Source of the DNA: JBFMCC01 sp037445635
GTDB taxonomy: Bacteria; Chloroflexota; Anaerolineae; Anaerolineales; Villigracilaceae
Direction of reading: 5' to 3'
NCBI GenBank assembly: GCA_037445635.1
Contig: JBBIKC010000003.1
Location: 75,175 to 139,174 of the forward strand
Length of the DNA stretch: 64,000 nucleotides
Position 1 is the stretch's first letter, and every line of letters begins with the position of its first letter. The translations under genes were made by a program, and so were the position numbers. The notes beneath the pieces were generated by a model. The model was not told where the DNA came from. It saw nothing but the letters and a program-made list of their open reading frames with translations, and made no database searches. Of the stretch, positions 16,601 to 23,157 are shown one piece after another.

Positions 16601-18110
16601 GCACTATCGCGCCGGTTACGGCTACCTGACCGCCAAAGCCACCGCTGAGAGCCGCAGTGTCACACTCAAGGTCGGCGAAGGGCTGGCGGGGTGGGTGGTT
16701 GAGAACCGCCAGTCCGCTCTGATTGACGACCTGCGCAAGGACCCGCGCTGGGTGCGCAACGCGCAAAGTTCGCGCGATCATCGCAGCGCGATTGTCACGC
16801 CGCTGCTGGTCGGCGAGGATGTGATCGGCGTGCTGATGGCGTTCCATCGTGAGGAGGCGTATTTCAGCGCCGAACTGCTCAACCTGGTCAAGGCCATTGC
16901 CGGTCAGGTGGCGGTTGCCATCAACAACGCGCACTTGTACGAGTTGATCCGCGACCAGGCCGAACGCTTGGGCACGATGCTGCGCAAGGAACAGGAGGAG
17001 GCCAGCCGGTCGCAGGCCATCCTTGAGGCGGTGGCAGACGGGGTGCTGGTCACCGGCGTTGACAACCGCATCTCGTTCCTCAACTCTTCCGCCGAACGAA
17101 TTCTCAAATTGCAGGCCGACCGCGTCCTCCATCAGCCGCTCGAAACCTTTGGCGGCCTGTTTGGCAAAGCGGCCGGCACATGGATGGAAACCATCAGCCG
17201 CTGGTCCGACCAGCCCGCCGCCTATCAGGCCGGGGATACGTATGCGGAACAGATCGAACTTGAAGATAACCGCATCATCCTCGTTCATCTTGCGCCGGTC
17301 ATGTTGCACAACGAGTTCCTCGGCACGGTATCCATCTTCCGCGATATCACGCACGAGGTCGAAGTGGACCGCCTGAAGTCCGAGTTCGTGGCGACCGTCA
17401 GCCACGAATTGCGCACGCCGATGACATCCATTCGCGGTTATGCCGACATCCTGCTGATGGGCGCGGCCGGCGCGCTGAACGAGAATCAGGCGCACTTCCT
17501 GCACATCATCCGCAACAACACCGAGCGGCTGAACATACTTGTCAACGATCTGCTCGACATCTCGCGCATCGAGGCCGGACGCGTGACCCTCTCGCCCCAG
17601 CCGCTTGATCTGCGCGAAGTGGCCGAAGACGTGATCGCGGACATCCTGCGGCGTTCACAGGAGGAGAACAAACCGATGGCGCTCTCCCTCGAAGCGCCCA
17701 GGGACCTGCCGCGCGTGTACGGCGACACCGAGCGCGTCCGCCAGATTCTCGACAACCTGGTGGACAATGCCTACCACTACACCCCGGAGAACGGGCAGAT
17801 CCTTGTCCGCATCCATACGCCGAACGGCGGCGAAGAGGTGCAGGTGGATGTCAAAGACAACGGCGTCGGAATCTCTCCGGAAGACCAGCCGCGCGTCTTC
17901 GAGCGTTTTTATCGCGGCGAACATCCGCTGGTTCTGGCCACGCCGGGCACCGGTCTCGGCCTGCCGATCGTCAAGCAGTTGATCGAAATGCACCAGGGAC
18001 GTATCTGGATGGATAGTAAGGGTATACCGGGCGAAGGCAGCACATTCTCGTTTACGTTGCCGATCTATGAATCTGGAAAGGGAAAGAATGGCAAAAATAC
18101 TGATCGCTGA
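10671..18110 (+). CDS. Giant multi-GAF sensor histidine kinase
   Basis: At 2479 residues this is exceptionally long for a histidine kinase. One N-terminal transmembrane helix (residues 5-27) is followed by a PAS-like segment and then about eleven consecutive GAF domains. Each GAF ends with a variant of the QAAxAxxNARL helix, near residues 303, 478, 653, 813, 1008, 1218, 1396, 1560, 1730, 1900 and 2087. A PAS domain (about 2117-2227) precedes HisKA (VSHELRTP, phospho-acceptor His2245) and a HATPase domain with N box DNLVDNAYHY, DNGVGI and GTGLGLPI. GAF domains bind small ligands or chromophores; none here shows an obvious Cys for bilin attachment that I can assign. The 3' end overlaps the receiver gene by 23 bases, so that protein is the likely partner. 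Confidence 0.95.
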   Translation: MFAGLSLGVGLILAGLVFVLLVWLLLKLSSRAPLEGRTALQSFPPPESQSSESVLIIEPGGRVEFINAPARQAFGMADDEAPDLERLMRRVRPAEEFLDLCIAPGQKRFSVNGRLMEASSYQVPGPYPLMLVSLRGLDLAPLLEGGEGAPNAVLKVVADFTQSIFASLEFNDTLLAIFQNVGRLVAADRMEIKVWDAAAQAFVPYRFEGESGLPRVVKSARAQFSGFTDSLASGRQALFLPDVKSAPGSEEIERSGLAAYLGIPLQVGSELVGTLEIGQTTHATLGERDLELVTLLAGQAAVAIRNARLFEAEQKRIGELRGLSNLAQSSASIQDSKELFTRLVDSIAPLFNVEIVGFLLYDETEHALEGLMPFKGLPPNVVNIYRTVIKPGSPADRLLVKRELILMTDAARDLTMHELGLHDLAMLASLREAAFVPLLSGERLLGYLQLANHRGGTSAFTADELHLARTVADQAAAAIENAVLVQDSRLNSRRSEALDRIARLVISPAPLDVVLQSSVQELAALLQVDAAAVFLLDDEHPGLRLAPSSIWGLSPEQAKPLQRIEFHEDDFLGSVSSTRQPFLSGRLTVDERVNSLYIRNFGALGMESIVVLPLVARDRNVGEFMFASRQADFFKASDLQVLTTAGGLIAAAVEGASLLHQTDESLRRRVDQLMAVTRVTRELNSTLDLDRLLEVIHTESLRTTRAGCGTLLLLDPASGPQDPRVVYSLGCNENPLSPLTRQVLATGQPLLVADTGTWQYPPPHEGVGSALVVPVTQQGKTVGLLHLHAEQPNFFDQIALETAQTLAAQAALALANARRYQEERQRAENLRRRAETLARFTDTHYSINFEQPLEQSLQAIAEGIQEATQFQVVLFSVYEPETGLLRRVAGVGLPPDTLNDLLSRKQPLQSVQQLLKAEFKVSRSYFIPADQTPVIPADVHSVVVGSKTENAPNAWDPDDFMLTLLEDAAGNPLGLLSVDAPRDGMRPDRASIEALEAFAAQASLTISNFYRLNDLNSRIESLSSGLQRQQRLLSVTQNDLPVLLRKDLEQTISIQNLDQRGQRIRAGLAITESVSRQLDASSALQALGREVLTQLGMTVALVAEETPDGPHLLHVLGGVPKATNVEALFGQRNPLRACLASGEPILVANIDESDEWRDVPLLTGLRAKGFICLPIAIEGRPMAAMLAVTPEPMPALTDEDRQVYYQIARQTSVVLQNIALLNETRRRLQEVNLLLDFSRQLSSVDPNAVVKSLLDSARRVLPAAHAGTVLVWNPQELRLLPRAVSGYADNAGMMQISYAPGEALPGIVFASGRPRRVDEVNFTRDYPLEAENLNRYRQATGGRLPVSSLLIPILAGEQGLGVLVLDNFNTPAAFTQEDETLLVSLSQQVALSLENVRLVQATQERAGQLQALTDVAATITSSLKSSELVAGLLDQLSPVLPYDTATLWLREKDRLYVSAARGFPDTEQRLGLSVDVADSALFKEMIRTSQAIAVGDVRHDPRFPPLEAPRLSWMGIPLLAKGELIGLIALERWQANSFTNESVQVATTFASQAAVALENARLFEESVSRAAELDQRSQRLALLNRFSSALSGLLDEGQIQELTANELFSALGALRVSVVAFERGQPVIKAILPVPKRAAPKSVPNAPIFDRLRESGGVFSAEDVRAEPELAPLLDFLGSQTRGLLILPLGAPPEPRALVFVHGGGDSRFGLTEIELARTIGNQASIALENARLYQSTVRTAEQFSILNRASSQISASLDPEEIYKAVHSAAKRLMPVESFVIALLDKERQDIEGAYLMDGDTRSPVQRLPLGKGLSGKVIKTGEPLLLHNAEQADDLGAVPYGDVRAPLSILAVPMTLGGETVGMLSAQSYQSNVYTVEDQQILSTLANQAIVAIQNARLFAETQRLAEELERRVVERTAQLQREQQNTETLLRILTEVSSSLDLDRALNRTLALLNEAIGAEQGTIMLLHAEDNLLHYRAGYGYLTAKATAESRSVTLKVGEGLAGWVVENRQSALIDDLRKDPRWVRNAQSSRDHRSAIVTPLLVGEDVIGVLMAFHREEAYFSAELLNLVKAIAGQVAVAINNAHLYELIRDQAERLGTMLRKEQEEASRSQAILEAVADGVLVTGVDNRISFLNSSAERILKLQADRVLHQPLETFGGLFGKAAGTWMETISRWSDQPAAYQAGDTYAEQIELEDNRIILVHLAPVMLHNEFLGTVSIFRDITHEVEVDRLKSEFVATVSHELRTPMTSIRGYADILLMGAAGALNENQAHFLHIIRNNTERLNILVNDLLDISRIEAGRVTLSPQPLDLREVAEDVIADILRRSQEENKPMALSLEAPRDLPRVYGDTERVRQILDNLVDNAYHYTPENGQILVRIHTPNGGEEVQVDVKDNGVGISPEDQPRVFERFYRGEHPLVLATPGTGLGLPIVKQLIEMHQGRIWMDSKGIPGEGSTFSFTLPIYESGKGKNGKNTDR

Positions 18111-18462
18111 AGACGAACCCGATATTCGTGATTTGGTGGCCTTCACCCTGCGCTTCGCCGGATATGAAGTGGTCGCGGCCTCCAACGGCGAGGAGGCTGT
18201 GGAACTGGCGCCCCGCGAGAACCCCGATCTCATCCTGATGGATGTTCGTATGCCGCGCATGACCGGCTACGACGCCTGCCGTGTGATGAAGGCCGACCCT
18301 AATTTGAAGGACATTCCCATCGTGTTCCTGTCAGCCAAGGGACAGGAATCCGAGATTCAGACCGGACTCGAAGTGGGCGCAGAGGAGTACCTGCTCAAGC
18401 CCTTTGCCCCCGATCAGTTGACCGACCGCGTGCGCGCCATCCTGGCGAAATTTGGAAAGTGA
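18088..18462 (+). CDS. Single-domain response regulator (REC only)
   Basis: This 124-residue protein consists only of a receiver domain: acidic pocket EDE (residues 8-10), phospho-acceptor Asp52 in LILMDVRMP, the conserved Ser of FLSAKG and the Lys of LLKPFAP. There is no output domain, so it acts by protein contact like CheY or as a phosphate carrier. I chose ATG 18088, preceded by GGAAAGGG, over the in-frame ATG at 18067. The gene overlaps the 3' end of the giant kinase in another frame, which implies coupled translation and a matched pair. It is the last gene of the operon. Confidence 0.9.
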   Translation: MAKILIAEDEPDIRDLVAFTLRFAGYEVVAASNGEEAVELAPRENPDLILMDVRMPRMTGYDACRVMKADPNLKDIPIVFLSAKGQESEIQTGLEVGAEEYLLKPFAPDQLTDRVRAILAKFGK

Positions 18463-18479
18463 AATCAGGGAGCAGATGA

Positions 18480-18576
18480 GTAAATCAGCCAATGAGCGAC
18501 TTTCACTTTGGAGTCGGACGGCTTGCTGTCCAGGTTGCCAGGAGCAATCTCCTGCACTCCAAAGTCGTGATTTACT
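18480..18576. repeat. Nested inverted repeat in intergenic gap
   Basis: The 161-base gap between operon and second hydrolase holds nested inverted repeats: GTAAATCA (near 18480) with TGATTTAC (near 18568), ACTTTGGAGT (18505-18514) with ACTCCAAAGT (18556-18565), and an inner CAGGAG/CTCCTG hairpin. No ORF or T-run is present. It looks like a MITE-like dispersed palindrome; it may also end transcription of the operon. Confidence 0.5.
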
Positions 18577-18623
18577 GGCTTTGTCTTGTTGCTGATTTGA
18601 CGCTTTGCCGATTTTGAATTGTC

Positions 18624-19403
18624 ATGAGTGTTATTTTTCTCGACGGCGCAATCGTCCACTACGAGGTACTGGGGAGGGGACGTCCCATCTTCTTCCTGCA
18701 CGGCTGGGTGGGTTCGTGGAAATACTGGATTCCCTCCATGCAGGTGGCCTCGGTCTCCTTTCGCGCCTACGCGCTCGACCTGTGGGGGTTCGGCGAAACC
18801 GCCCGCAGTACCGAGCGATACACGCTCGACCAGCAGGCCGACATGCTTCGTCAGTTCATGGACGACCTCGGCATCGGCAAGATCGCTATCGTCGGTCATG
18901 GGCTGGGCGGGTTGGTCGGATTCAACTTTGCCCGCCGCTTCCAGCAAAATGTGGATCGCATCATGGCCGTCAATTGTCCGATGGATTACGATGCGGTGCA
19001 CACCCGCCTGCGGAACGGCCAGCCCGCCGACCTGCTGGAATGGCTCGCCAGCCGCACGCCCGAGGCGGCCGCGGCCCTCTCCGACGCTGCCAAAGCGGAC
19101 CCGAAGGCGATTACCGCTTCGATGACCGGCCTTCACTCCGATAACCTCTTCGGCGCGGTGCGGCAGACCGGCATTCCCTGCCTGCTCGTCTATGGGCAGA
19201 ACGACCCCGCCATTCCCACGCCGACCTTGAATCCCATGCCCACCATGATGCACCAGATCGTGCTCGAAAATTCAGGCCACTTCCCGATGATTGACGAGAC
19301 CACCAAATTCAACCGCCTGCTCACCGACTTTCTCGCCCTCGATTCGGGCGTCAGCCCGCAGGAATTGCAGTTGAAGGAAGAGTGGAAGCGCAGAGTAAGA
19401 TAG
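18624..19403 (+). CDS. Alpha/beta hydrolase homologue lacking the nucleophile serine
   Basis: This 259-residue protein is clearly a paralogue of the hydrolase at 5944-6744. It has the LHGWVGSW oxyanion segment, the acid position in YGQNDPAIPTP and the histidine in SGHFPMID. The nucleophile elbow, however, reads GHGLGG, so residue 93 is Gly where the paralogue has Ser93. The codon is GGG, so a single base change from AGC/AGT cannot explain it directly. Unless another residue serves, it should not be an active esterase. It may be a binding protein or a receptor-like pseudoenzyme. It is separated from the operon by 161 bases and followed by a hairpin terminator. Confidence 0.85.
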   Translation: MSVIFLDGAIVHYEVLGRGRPIFFLHGWVGSWKYWIPSMQVASVSFRAYALDLWGFGETARSTERYTLDQQADMLRQFMDDLGIGKIAIVGHGLGGLVGFNFARRFQQNVDRIMAVNCPMDYDAVHTRLRNGQPADLLEWLASRTPEAAAALSDAAKADPKAITASMTGLHSDNLFGAVRQTGIPCLLVYGQNDPAIPTPTLNPMPTMMHQIVLENSGHFPMIDETTKFNRLLTDFLALDSGVSPQELQLKEEWKRRVR

Positions 19404-19440
19404 GAACCTGTTTTCTCGAAGAAACAGGTTCCTGTTTTCT
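19403..19440 (+). terminator. Hairpin terminator (repeat family)
   Basis: GGAACCTGTTT and AAACAGGTTCC form an 11-base stem that begins at the last base of the hydrolase stop codon and is followed by TGTTTTCTTG. It belongs to the same AACC(A/T)GGTTTCTTCAAGAA-type hairpin family seen at 28330 and 63568. Confidence 0.7.
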
Positions 19441-19447
19441 TGCTCTG

Positions 19448-19473
19448 GCCGCCGTCTCGGCGGCGATTTTTAT
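19448..19473 (+). terminator. Second hairpin with T-run
   Basis: GCCGCC-gtctc-GGCGGC followed by GATTTTTAT. It lies directly before the -35 box of the thiamine operon and probably insulates that promoter from upstream transcription. Confidence 0.6.
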
Positions 19474-19475
19474 GC

Positions 19476-19504
19476 TTGACAGTCCCTCGCGCGCGGCATA
19501 TACT
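19476..19504 (+). promoter_or_regulatory. Promoter of the thiamine operon
   Basis: TTGACA (19476-19481) and TATACT (19499-19504) are spaced by 17 bases, an almost perfect sigma-70-type promoter. Transcription would start near 19511, immediately before the riboswitch aptamer. Confidence 0.8.
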
Positions 19505-19514
19505 CACCTCACAA

Positions 19515-19606
19515 CCGAACGGGGAGCCTGTGAACGGACAGGCTGAGAGGAGCGTCACGCGCTCGACCCGCAACACCTGATCTGGATCATGCCAGCGGAG
19601 GGATCG
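19515..19606 (+). promoter_or_regulatory. TPP riboswitch (thi-box)
   Basis: The thi-box consensus is easily read: CGGGGAGCC, then GGCTGAGAGG, CGACCCGC, ACCTGATCTGGATCATGCC and AGCGGAGGGA. It binds thiamine pyrophosphate in the nascent mRNA. It lies between the promoter and the terminator at 19619-19648, so TPP binding probably favours termination and switches off the thiN-thiB-thiP-thiQ operon. All downstream genes fit this control. Confidence 0.95.
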
Positions 19607-19618
19607 CCATGTATGTCA

Positions 19619-19648
19619 ACCATCCTCCGCCGGGGATGGTTTTGTTTT
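19619..19648 (+). terminator. Intrinsic terminator of the TPP riboswitch
   Basis: ACCATCC and GGATGGT close around a GC-rich loop and are followed by TTTTGTTTT. The position 13 bases after the aptamer identifies it as the expression platform, giving control by premature termination. The small ATG-started frame at 19609 lies across this hairpin and is probably not a gene. Confidence 0.85.
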
Positions 19649-19700
19649 CGAGTGTGATTGCGAGGGTGCTCTTTCCCGAAGCAATCTCCTCAAGATTAAG

Positions 19701-20339
19701 ATGCCTCGCTGTCTTATCTTCGCCAACGGACACCTGCCCGATCTTGCCGCCGCACACACCCTCGTCCGCGCCGACGACCTCATCATCGCCGCGGATGGCG
19801 GGACGCGTCACACGCTTGCGTTGGGGCTGACGCCCTCGGTCATCATTGGCGACCTCGATTCCATCACACGGGAAGAACGACAAAAGATGGAAGAGATCGG
19901 CGTCCAATTGATCCAGCACCCGCGCGACAAAAACGAGACCGACCTCGAACTCGCGCTCCAATTTGCGATCGAACAAAGCCATCGCGAAATTGTCATCGTC
20001 GCCGCGCTGGGCAACCGCCTCGATCAAACGTTAGCCAACCTTGCATTACTCACCGACCTTCGCCTTTCGATTTTGGACATCAGACTCGACGACGGAGCGG
20101 AGGAAGCCTTCTTCTGCCGCGACCGGGCCGAAGTCCGCGGACGACGCGGCGACCTCGTTTCGCTCATCCCCTGGGGCGGCGCGGTGACCGGAGTCCGCAC
20201 GAACGGACTCAAATGGCCGCTGTCCGACGAATCGCTGTATCCAGAAAAGACGCGCGGCATCAGCAATGAAATGCTCGCCGAAGCCGCGCAGATCGAAATC
20301 ACATCGGGCCTCTTGCTCATCGTTCATCGTCGAAAATAA
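19701..20339 (+). CDS. thiN: Thiamine pyrophosphokinase
   Basis: This 212-residue cytoplasmic enzyme transfers pyrophosphate from ATP to thiamine to give TPP. The family motifs are present: IIAADGGT near residue 30, IGDLDSI near residue 50 (acidic metal/ATP site), DKNETDLELAL near residue 75 and ALGNRLDQTLANLALL, with a C-terminal beta domain ending in GISNE and the small LLLIVHR strand. It is the first gene behind the riboswitch and is followed by a thiamine ABC transporter, so the operon imports thiamine and activates it directly. No thiamine-synthesis gene is nearby. Confidence 0.93.
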   Translation: MPRCLIFANGHLPDLAAAHTLVRADDLIIAADGGTRHTLALGLTPSVIIGDLDSITREERQKMEEIGVQLIQHPRDKNETDLELALQFAIEQSHREIVIVAALGNRLDQTLANLALLTDLRLSILDIRLDDGAEEAFFCRDRAEVRGRRGDLVSLIPWGGAVTGVRTNGLKWPLSDESLYPEKTRGISNEMLAEAAQIEITSGLLLIVHRRK

Positions 20340-20374
20340 ATCATCAAATCTCTCTGTGGTAAAAGGAGTTTCCA

Positions 20375-21469
20375 ATGAAACGTTTTCTTCTTCTCGCCCT
20401 CGTTTTGCTCGCGGCCTGCGCGCCGCAGACGCCCGCGCTCGAAGCCGTCGTTGCCCCCGAAGCGACGCCCACCGCCGCGGCCGCACCCATTGCCGCGCCC
20501 GCCACGCTGACCGTGATGACGCACGACTCGTTCGCCATCAGCGAGTCGGTGCTGGCCGCGTTCGAGCAGGCCAACAACATTGACGTTACCTTCCTCGCCG
20601 GCGGCGACACAGGCTCGGCGCTCAACAAGGTCATCCTCTCCAAGGACGCGCCGCTGGCCGACGTGTTCTACGGCGTGGATAACACCTTTCTCTCGCGCGC
20701 CCTCGAGGCGGGCATCTTCGAGCCGTACGAGTCGCCCATGCTCGCCAACGTCTCCGCCGAATTCCGCCTCGATCCGCAGAACCGCGCCCTGCCCGTGGAT
20801 TACGGCGACGTGTGCATCAACTACGACAAGGCCTTCTTTGCCAAGAACGACATCCCCGTTCCGACCACACTCGGCGATCTGATCCGTCCCGAATACTACG
20901 GCCTGCTGGCGGTCGAGAATCCCGCCACATCTTCGCCGGGACTGGCCTTCCTGCTGGCCACCATCGCGCACTTCGGCCCTGAGAATTACATCGGCTACTG
21001 GAAAGAACTGCGCGCCAACGGCCTGGTCGTGGTCAACGACTGGGAGACGGCCTATTACACAAACTTCAGCGGTTCGTCCGGGCACGGGCCGCAGCCGATG
21101 GTCGTCTCGTACGCGACCAGCCCCGCCGCGGAGGTGATCTACGCCGATCATCCGATGGACGAAGCGCCCACCGCGTCCGTCCTCGGACCCGATACCTGCT
21201 TCCGTCAAATCGAGTTCGTCGGCATCCTGGCCGGCACCGCCAACCGCGCCGCGGCCGAGAAGTTCGTGGACTTCATGTTGAGCCTGCCCTTCCAGGAGGA
21301 CATGCCTCTGCAAATGTTCGTCCTTCCCGTGGACGAGCAGGCCATCCTGCCCGATTCGTTCTATCAGTTCATTGAATTCCCCTCCCAGCCTGCGACGCTT
21401 TCTCCGGACGAAATCGCCGCCAACCGCGAACGCTGGGTCGAGGAATGGACGCAGGCGGTTTTAAGGTAA
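20375..21469 (+). CDS. thiB: Thiamine ABC transporter, substrate-binding lipoprotein
   Basis: This 364-residue lipoprotein has a signal peptide ending in the lipobox LLAAC and an Ala/Pro-rich linker, followed by a family-1 solute-binding domain: LTVMTHDSFAISESVL, FLAGGDTGSALNKVI, DVFYGVDNTFLSRAL, PVDYGDVCINYDK and PMVVSYATSPAAEV are typical of ThiB. It captures thiamine, or phosphorylated thiamine, outside the membrane and delivers it to ThiP. An AAAGGAG site precedes the start. Its stop codon overlaps the ATG of thiP (TAATG). Its place in a TPP-riboswitch operon confirms the assignment. Confidence 0.93.
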   Translation: MKRFLLLALVLLAACAPQTPALEAVVAPEATPTAAAAPIAAPATLTVMTHDSFAISESVLAAFEQANNIDVTFLAGGDTGSALNKVILSKDAPLADVFYGVDNTFLSRALEAGIFEPYESPMLANVSAEFRLDPQNRALPVDYGDVCINYDKAFFAKNDIPVPTTLGDLIRPEYYGLLAVENPATSSPGLAFLLATIAHFGPENYIGYWKELRANGLVVVNDWETAYYTNFSGSSGHGPQPMVVSYATSPAAEVIYADHPMDEAPTASVLGPDTCFRQIEFVGILAGTANRAAAEKFVDFMLSLPFQEDMPLQMFVLPVDEQAILPDSFYQFIEFPSQPATLSPDEIAANRERWVEEWTQAVLR

Positions 21470-23157
21470 TGCAGGCAAAGCCTCGTGTTGTGGCAAAAGA
21501 GCAAAAGAGCAAATTTGCAGGTTTGCCGATTTGCTCTTTTGCCTATTGGTTGCCCGCATCCCTCTTCCTCAGCCTCTTCTTTTTCTACCCGCTCTTCCGC
21601 ATCCTCGCCCTCAGCCTGGACGCGTCTGTCCTCACAGCGGAGAATCTCAGTCGTGCCTTTTACGTTTTACGTTTTACACTTTACCAGGCCTCTCTTTCGA
21701 CCCTCCTCACATTTCTTCTTGGTTTGCCCGCCGCCGTTCTCTTTGCCCGCTTCGAATTTCGCGGCAAGTCCCTTCTGCGCGCGTTGACCGCCATCCCGTT
21801 CATGCTTCCCACCGTTGTGGTGGCGGCGGGATTCAACGCCCTGCTCGGTCCGCGCGGCTGGCTTTCTTTCCTCTTTCCTCTTTCTTCCTTCCAATTCACC
21901 GGCACACTCACTGCTATTCTCATCGCGCACGTCTTCTACAACACGACCATCGTCATCCGTATCGTGGGCAACGCGCTGGCCCACCTCGACCCGCGGCTGG
22001 AGCAGGCCGCCCGCATCCTCGGCGCGGATTCGCGGCGAGTCTGGCGTGATGTGACGCTTCCGCTGTTGCGCGGTCCCATGCTGGCCGCGGGCCTGCTGGT
22101 CTTTCTTTTCGACTTCACCAGTTTCGGCGTCGTCCTCCTGCTGGGCGGACCGCAATTCTCCACCCTCGAAGTGGAAATTTACATTCAGGCCCTGCAATTC
22201 CTCGACCTGCCGATGGCCGCCCTGCTCTCGTTGATTCAATTGCTTTGCACCTTGATCTTTTCCATCCTCTATAGTCGCGTTGTCACTCGCACCTCAGTCC
22301 CCCTCACGCCCAAGCCCTCTATAGCGCTTCCCCCAAAAACCGTTCGCGAAAAAATCTTCGCGGCTTCTTTCCTCTTTCTTCTTTCTTTGTTCTTTGTCCT
22401 TCCTCTTCTCTCCCTTCCTCTCCGCTCCATCACCCGCCTCGAAGCCGACCGCGGTGAGCGCGCCTCCGTGCAATACGGCTTGACGGGCGGTTACTACGCT
22501 GAACTCTTCGTCAACCGCCGCGGCTCGATCTTCTATGTCCCGCCCATCGAAGCGGCGCGCAATTCCCTCGTCTATGCAGCCGCGACTGTTGTTCTCTCGC
22601 TCGCGCTCGGATTTCCCGTCGCCTCCGCGCTGGCTCGTCCGGGCCGGCTCGAAAGACTCCTCGATCCCCTGCTCATGCTTCCGCTCGGCGCCTCGGCTGT
22701 GACCCTCGGCATCGGTTTCATCGTCGCGTTCCCTCGCATACTCGCCTCGCCCTGGCTGGTTCCGCTGGCGCATACCATCATTGCATTGCCCTTCGTCATC
22801 CGCGCCCTCCAGCCCGCGATTGCATCCATCCCCGACCGCCTGCGTCACGCCGCCGCGACTCTGGGCGCGTCGCCTTTCCGCGTCTGGCGGACCGTGGATT
22901 GGCCGATTCTCTCGCGGGCGATCCTCGCCGCGGCCACGTTTGCGTTCACCGTCTCGCTCGGCGAATTCAGCGCGGCGGCTTTGCTCACGCGTCCCGATTA
23001 TCCCACCCTGCCCGTCGCCATCTCGCGCTTCCTTTCCCAGCCCGGCGGACTGAATTACGGACAGGCCATGGCCATGTCGACTATCCTGATGCTGGTCACG
23101 CTGATTGGAATCTTGCTCATCGAAAAACTGCGCCTGCCCGGTGCAGGAGAATTTTAG
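21469..23157 (+). CDS. thiP: Thiamine ABC transporter, permease
   Basis: This 562-residue membrane protein has two fused permease halves of about six helices each, the usual ThiP layout. Two EAA-loop motifs for ATPase contact are visible (QAARILGADSRRVWRDVTLP and HAAATLGASPFRVWRTVDWP). ATG 21469 overlaps the thiB stop; an in-frame ATG at 21445 is less likely. The N-terminal residues 8-25 are encoded by a perfect palindrome (21492-21543). Three pyrimidine-rich, low-complexity stretches (about 21655-21690, 21860-21895 and 22365-22425) encode extra Phe/Leu/Ser residues in hydrophobic regions, which suggests in-frame repeat insertions that the membrane segments tolerate. Confidence 0.92.
   Translation: MQAKPRVVAKEQKSKFAGLPICSFAYWLPASLFLSLFFFYPLFRILALSLDASVLTAENLSRAFYVLRFTLYQASLSTLLTFLLGLPAAVLFARFEFRGKSLLRALTAIPFMLPTVVVAAGFNALLGPRGWLSFLFPLSSFQFTGTLTAILIAHVFYNTTIVIRIVGNALAHLDPRLEQAARILGADSRRVWRDVTLPLLRGPMLAAGLLVFLFDFTSFGVVLLLGGPQFSTLEVEIYIQALQFLDLPMAALLSLIQLLCTLIFSILYSRVVTRTSVPLTPKPSIALPPKTVREKIFAASFLFLLSLFFVLPLLSLPLRSITRLEADRGERASVQYGLTGGYYAELFVNRRGSIFYVPPIEAARNSLVYAAATVVLSLALGFPVASALARPGRLERLLDPLLMLPLGASAVTLGIGFIVAFPRILASPWLVPLAHTIIALPFVIRALQPAIASIPDRLRHAAATLGASPFRVWRTVDWPILSRAILAAATFAFTVSLGEFSAAALLTRPDYPTLPVAISRFLSQPGGLNYGQAMAMSTILMLVTLIGILLIEKLRLPGAGEF
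21492..21543. repeat. Palindrome inside the thiP coding region
   Basis: GGCAAAAGAGCAAA (21492-21505) and TTTGCTCTTTTGCC (21530-21543) are a perfect 14-base inverted repeat with a 24-base loop. It is in frame within the first 25 codons of thiP and has no counterpart in the family as I know it. Confidence 0.65.

Noticed and set aside
10671..18110. Possibility that the multi-GAF protein is a phytochrome-like photoreceptor
   Set aside because: I could not find a convincing conserved bilin-binding Cys-His or a PHY domain in any of the GAF units.
19609..19830. Small frame starting just after the TPP aptamer
   Set aside because: It crosses the riboswitch terminator and overlaps thiN in another frame; it has no protein features.
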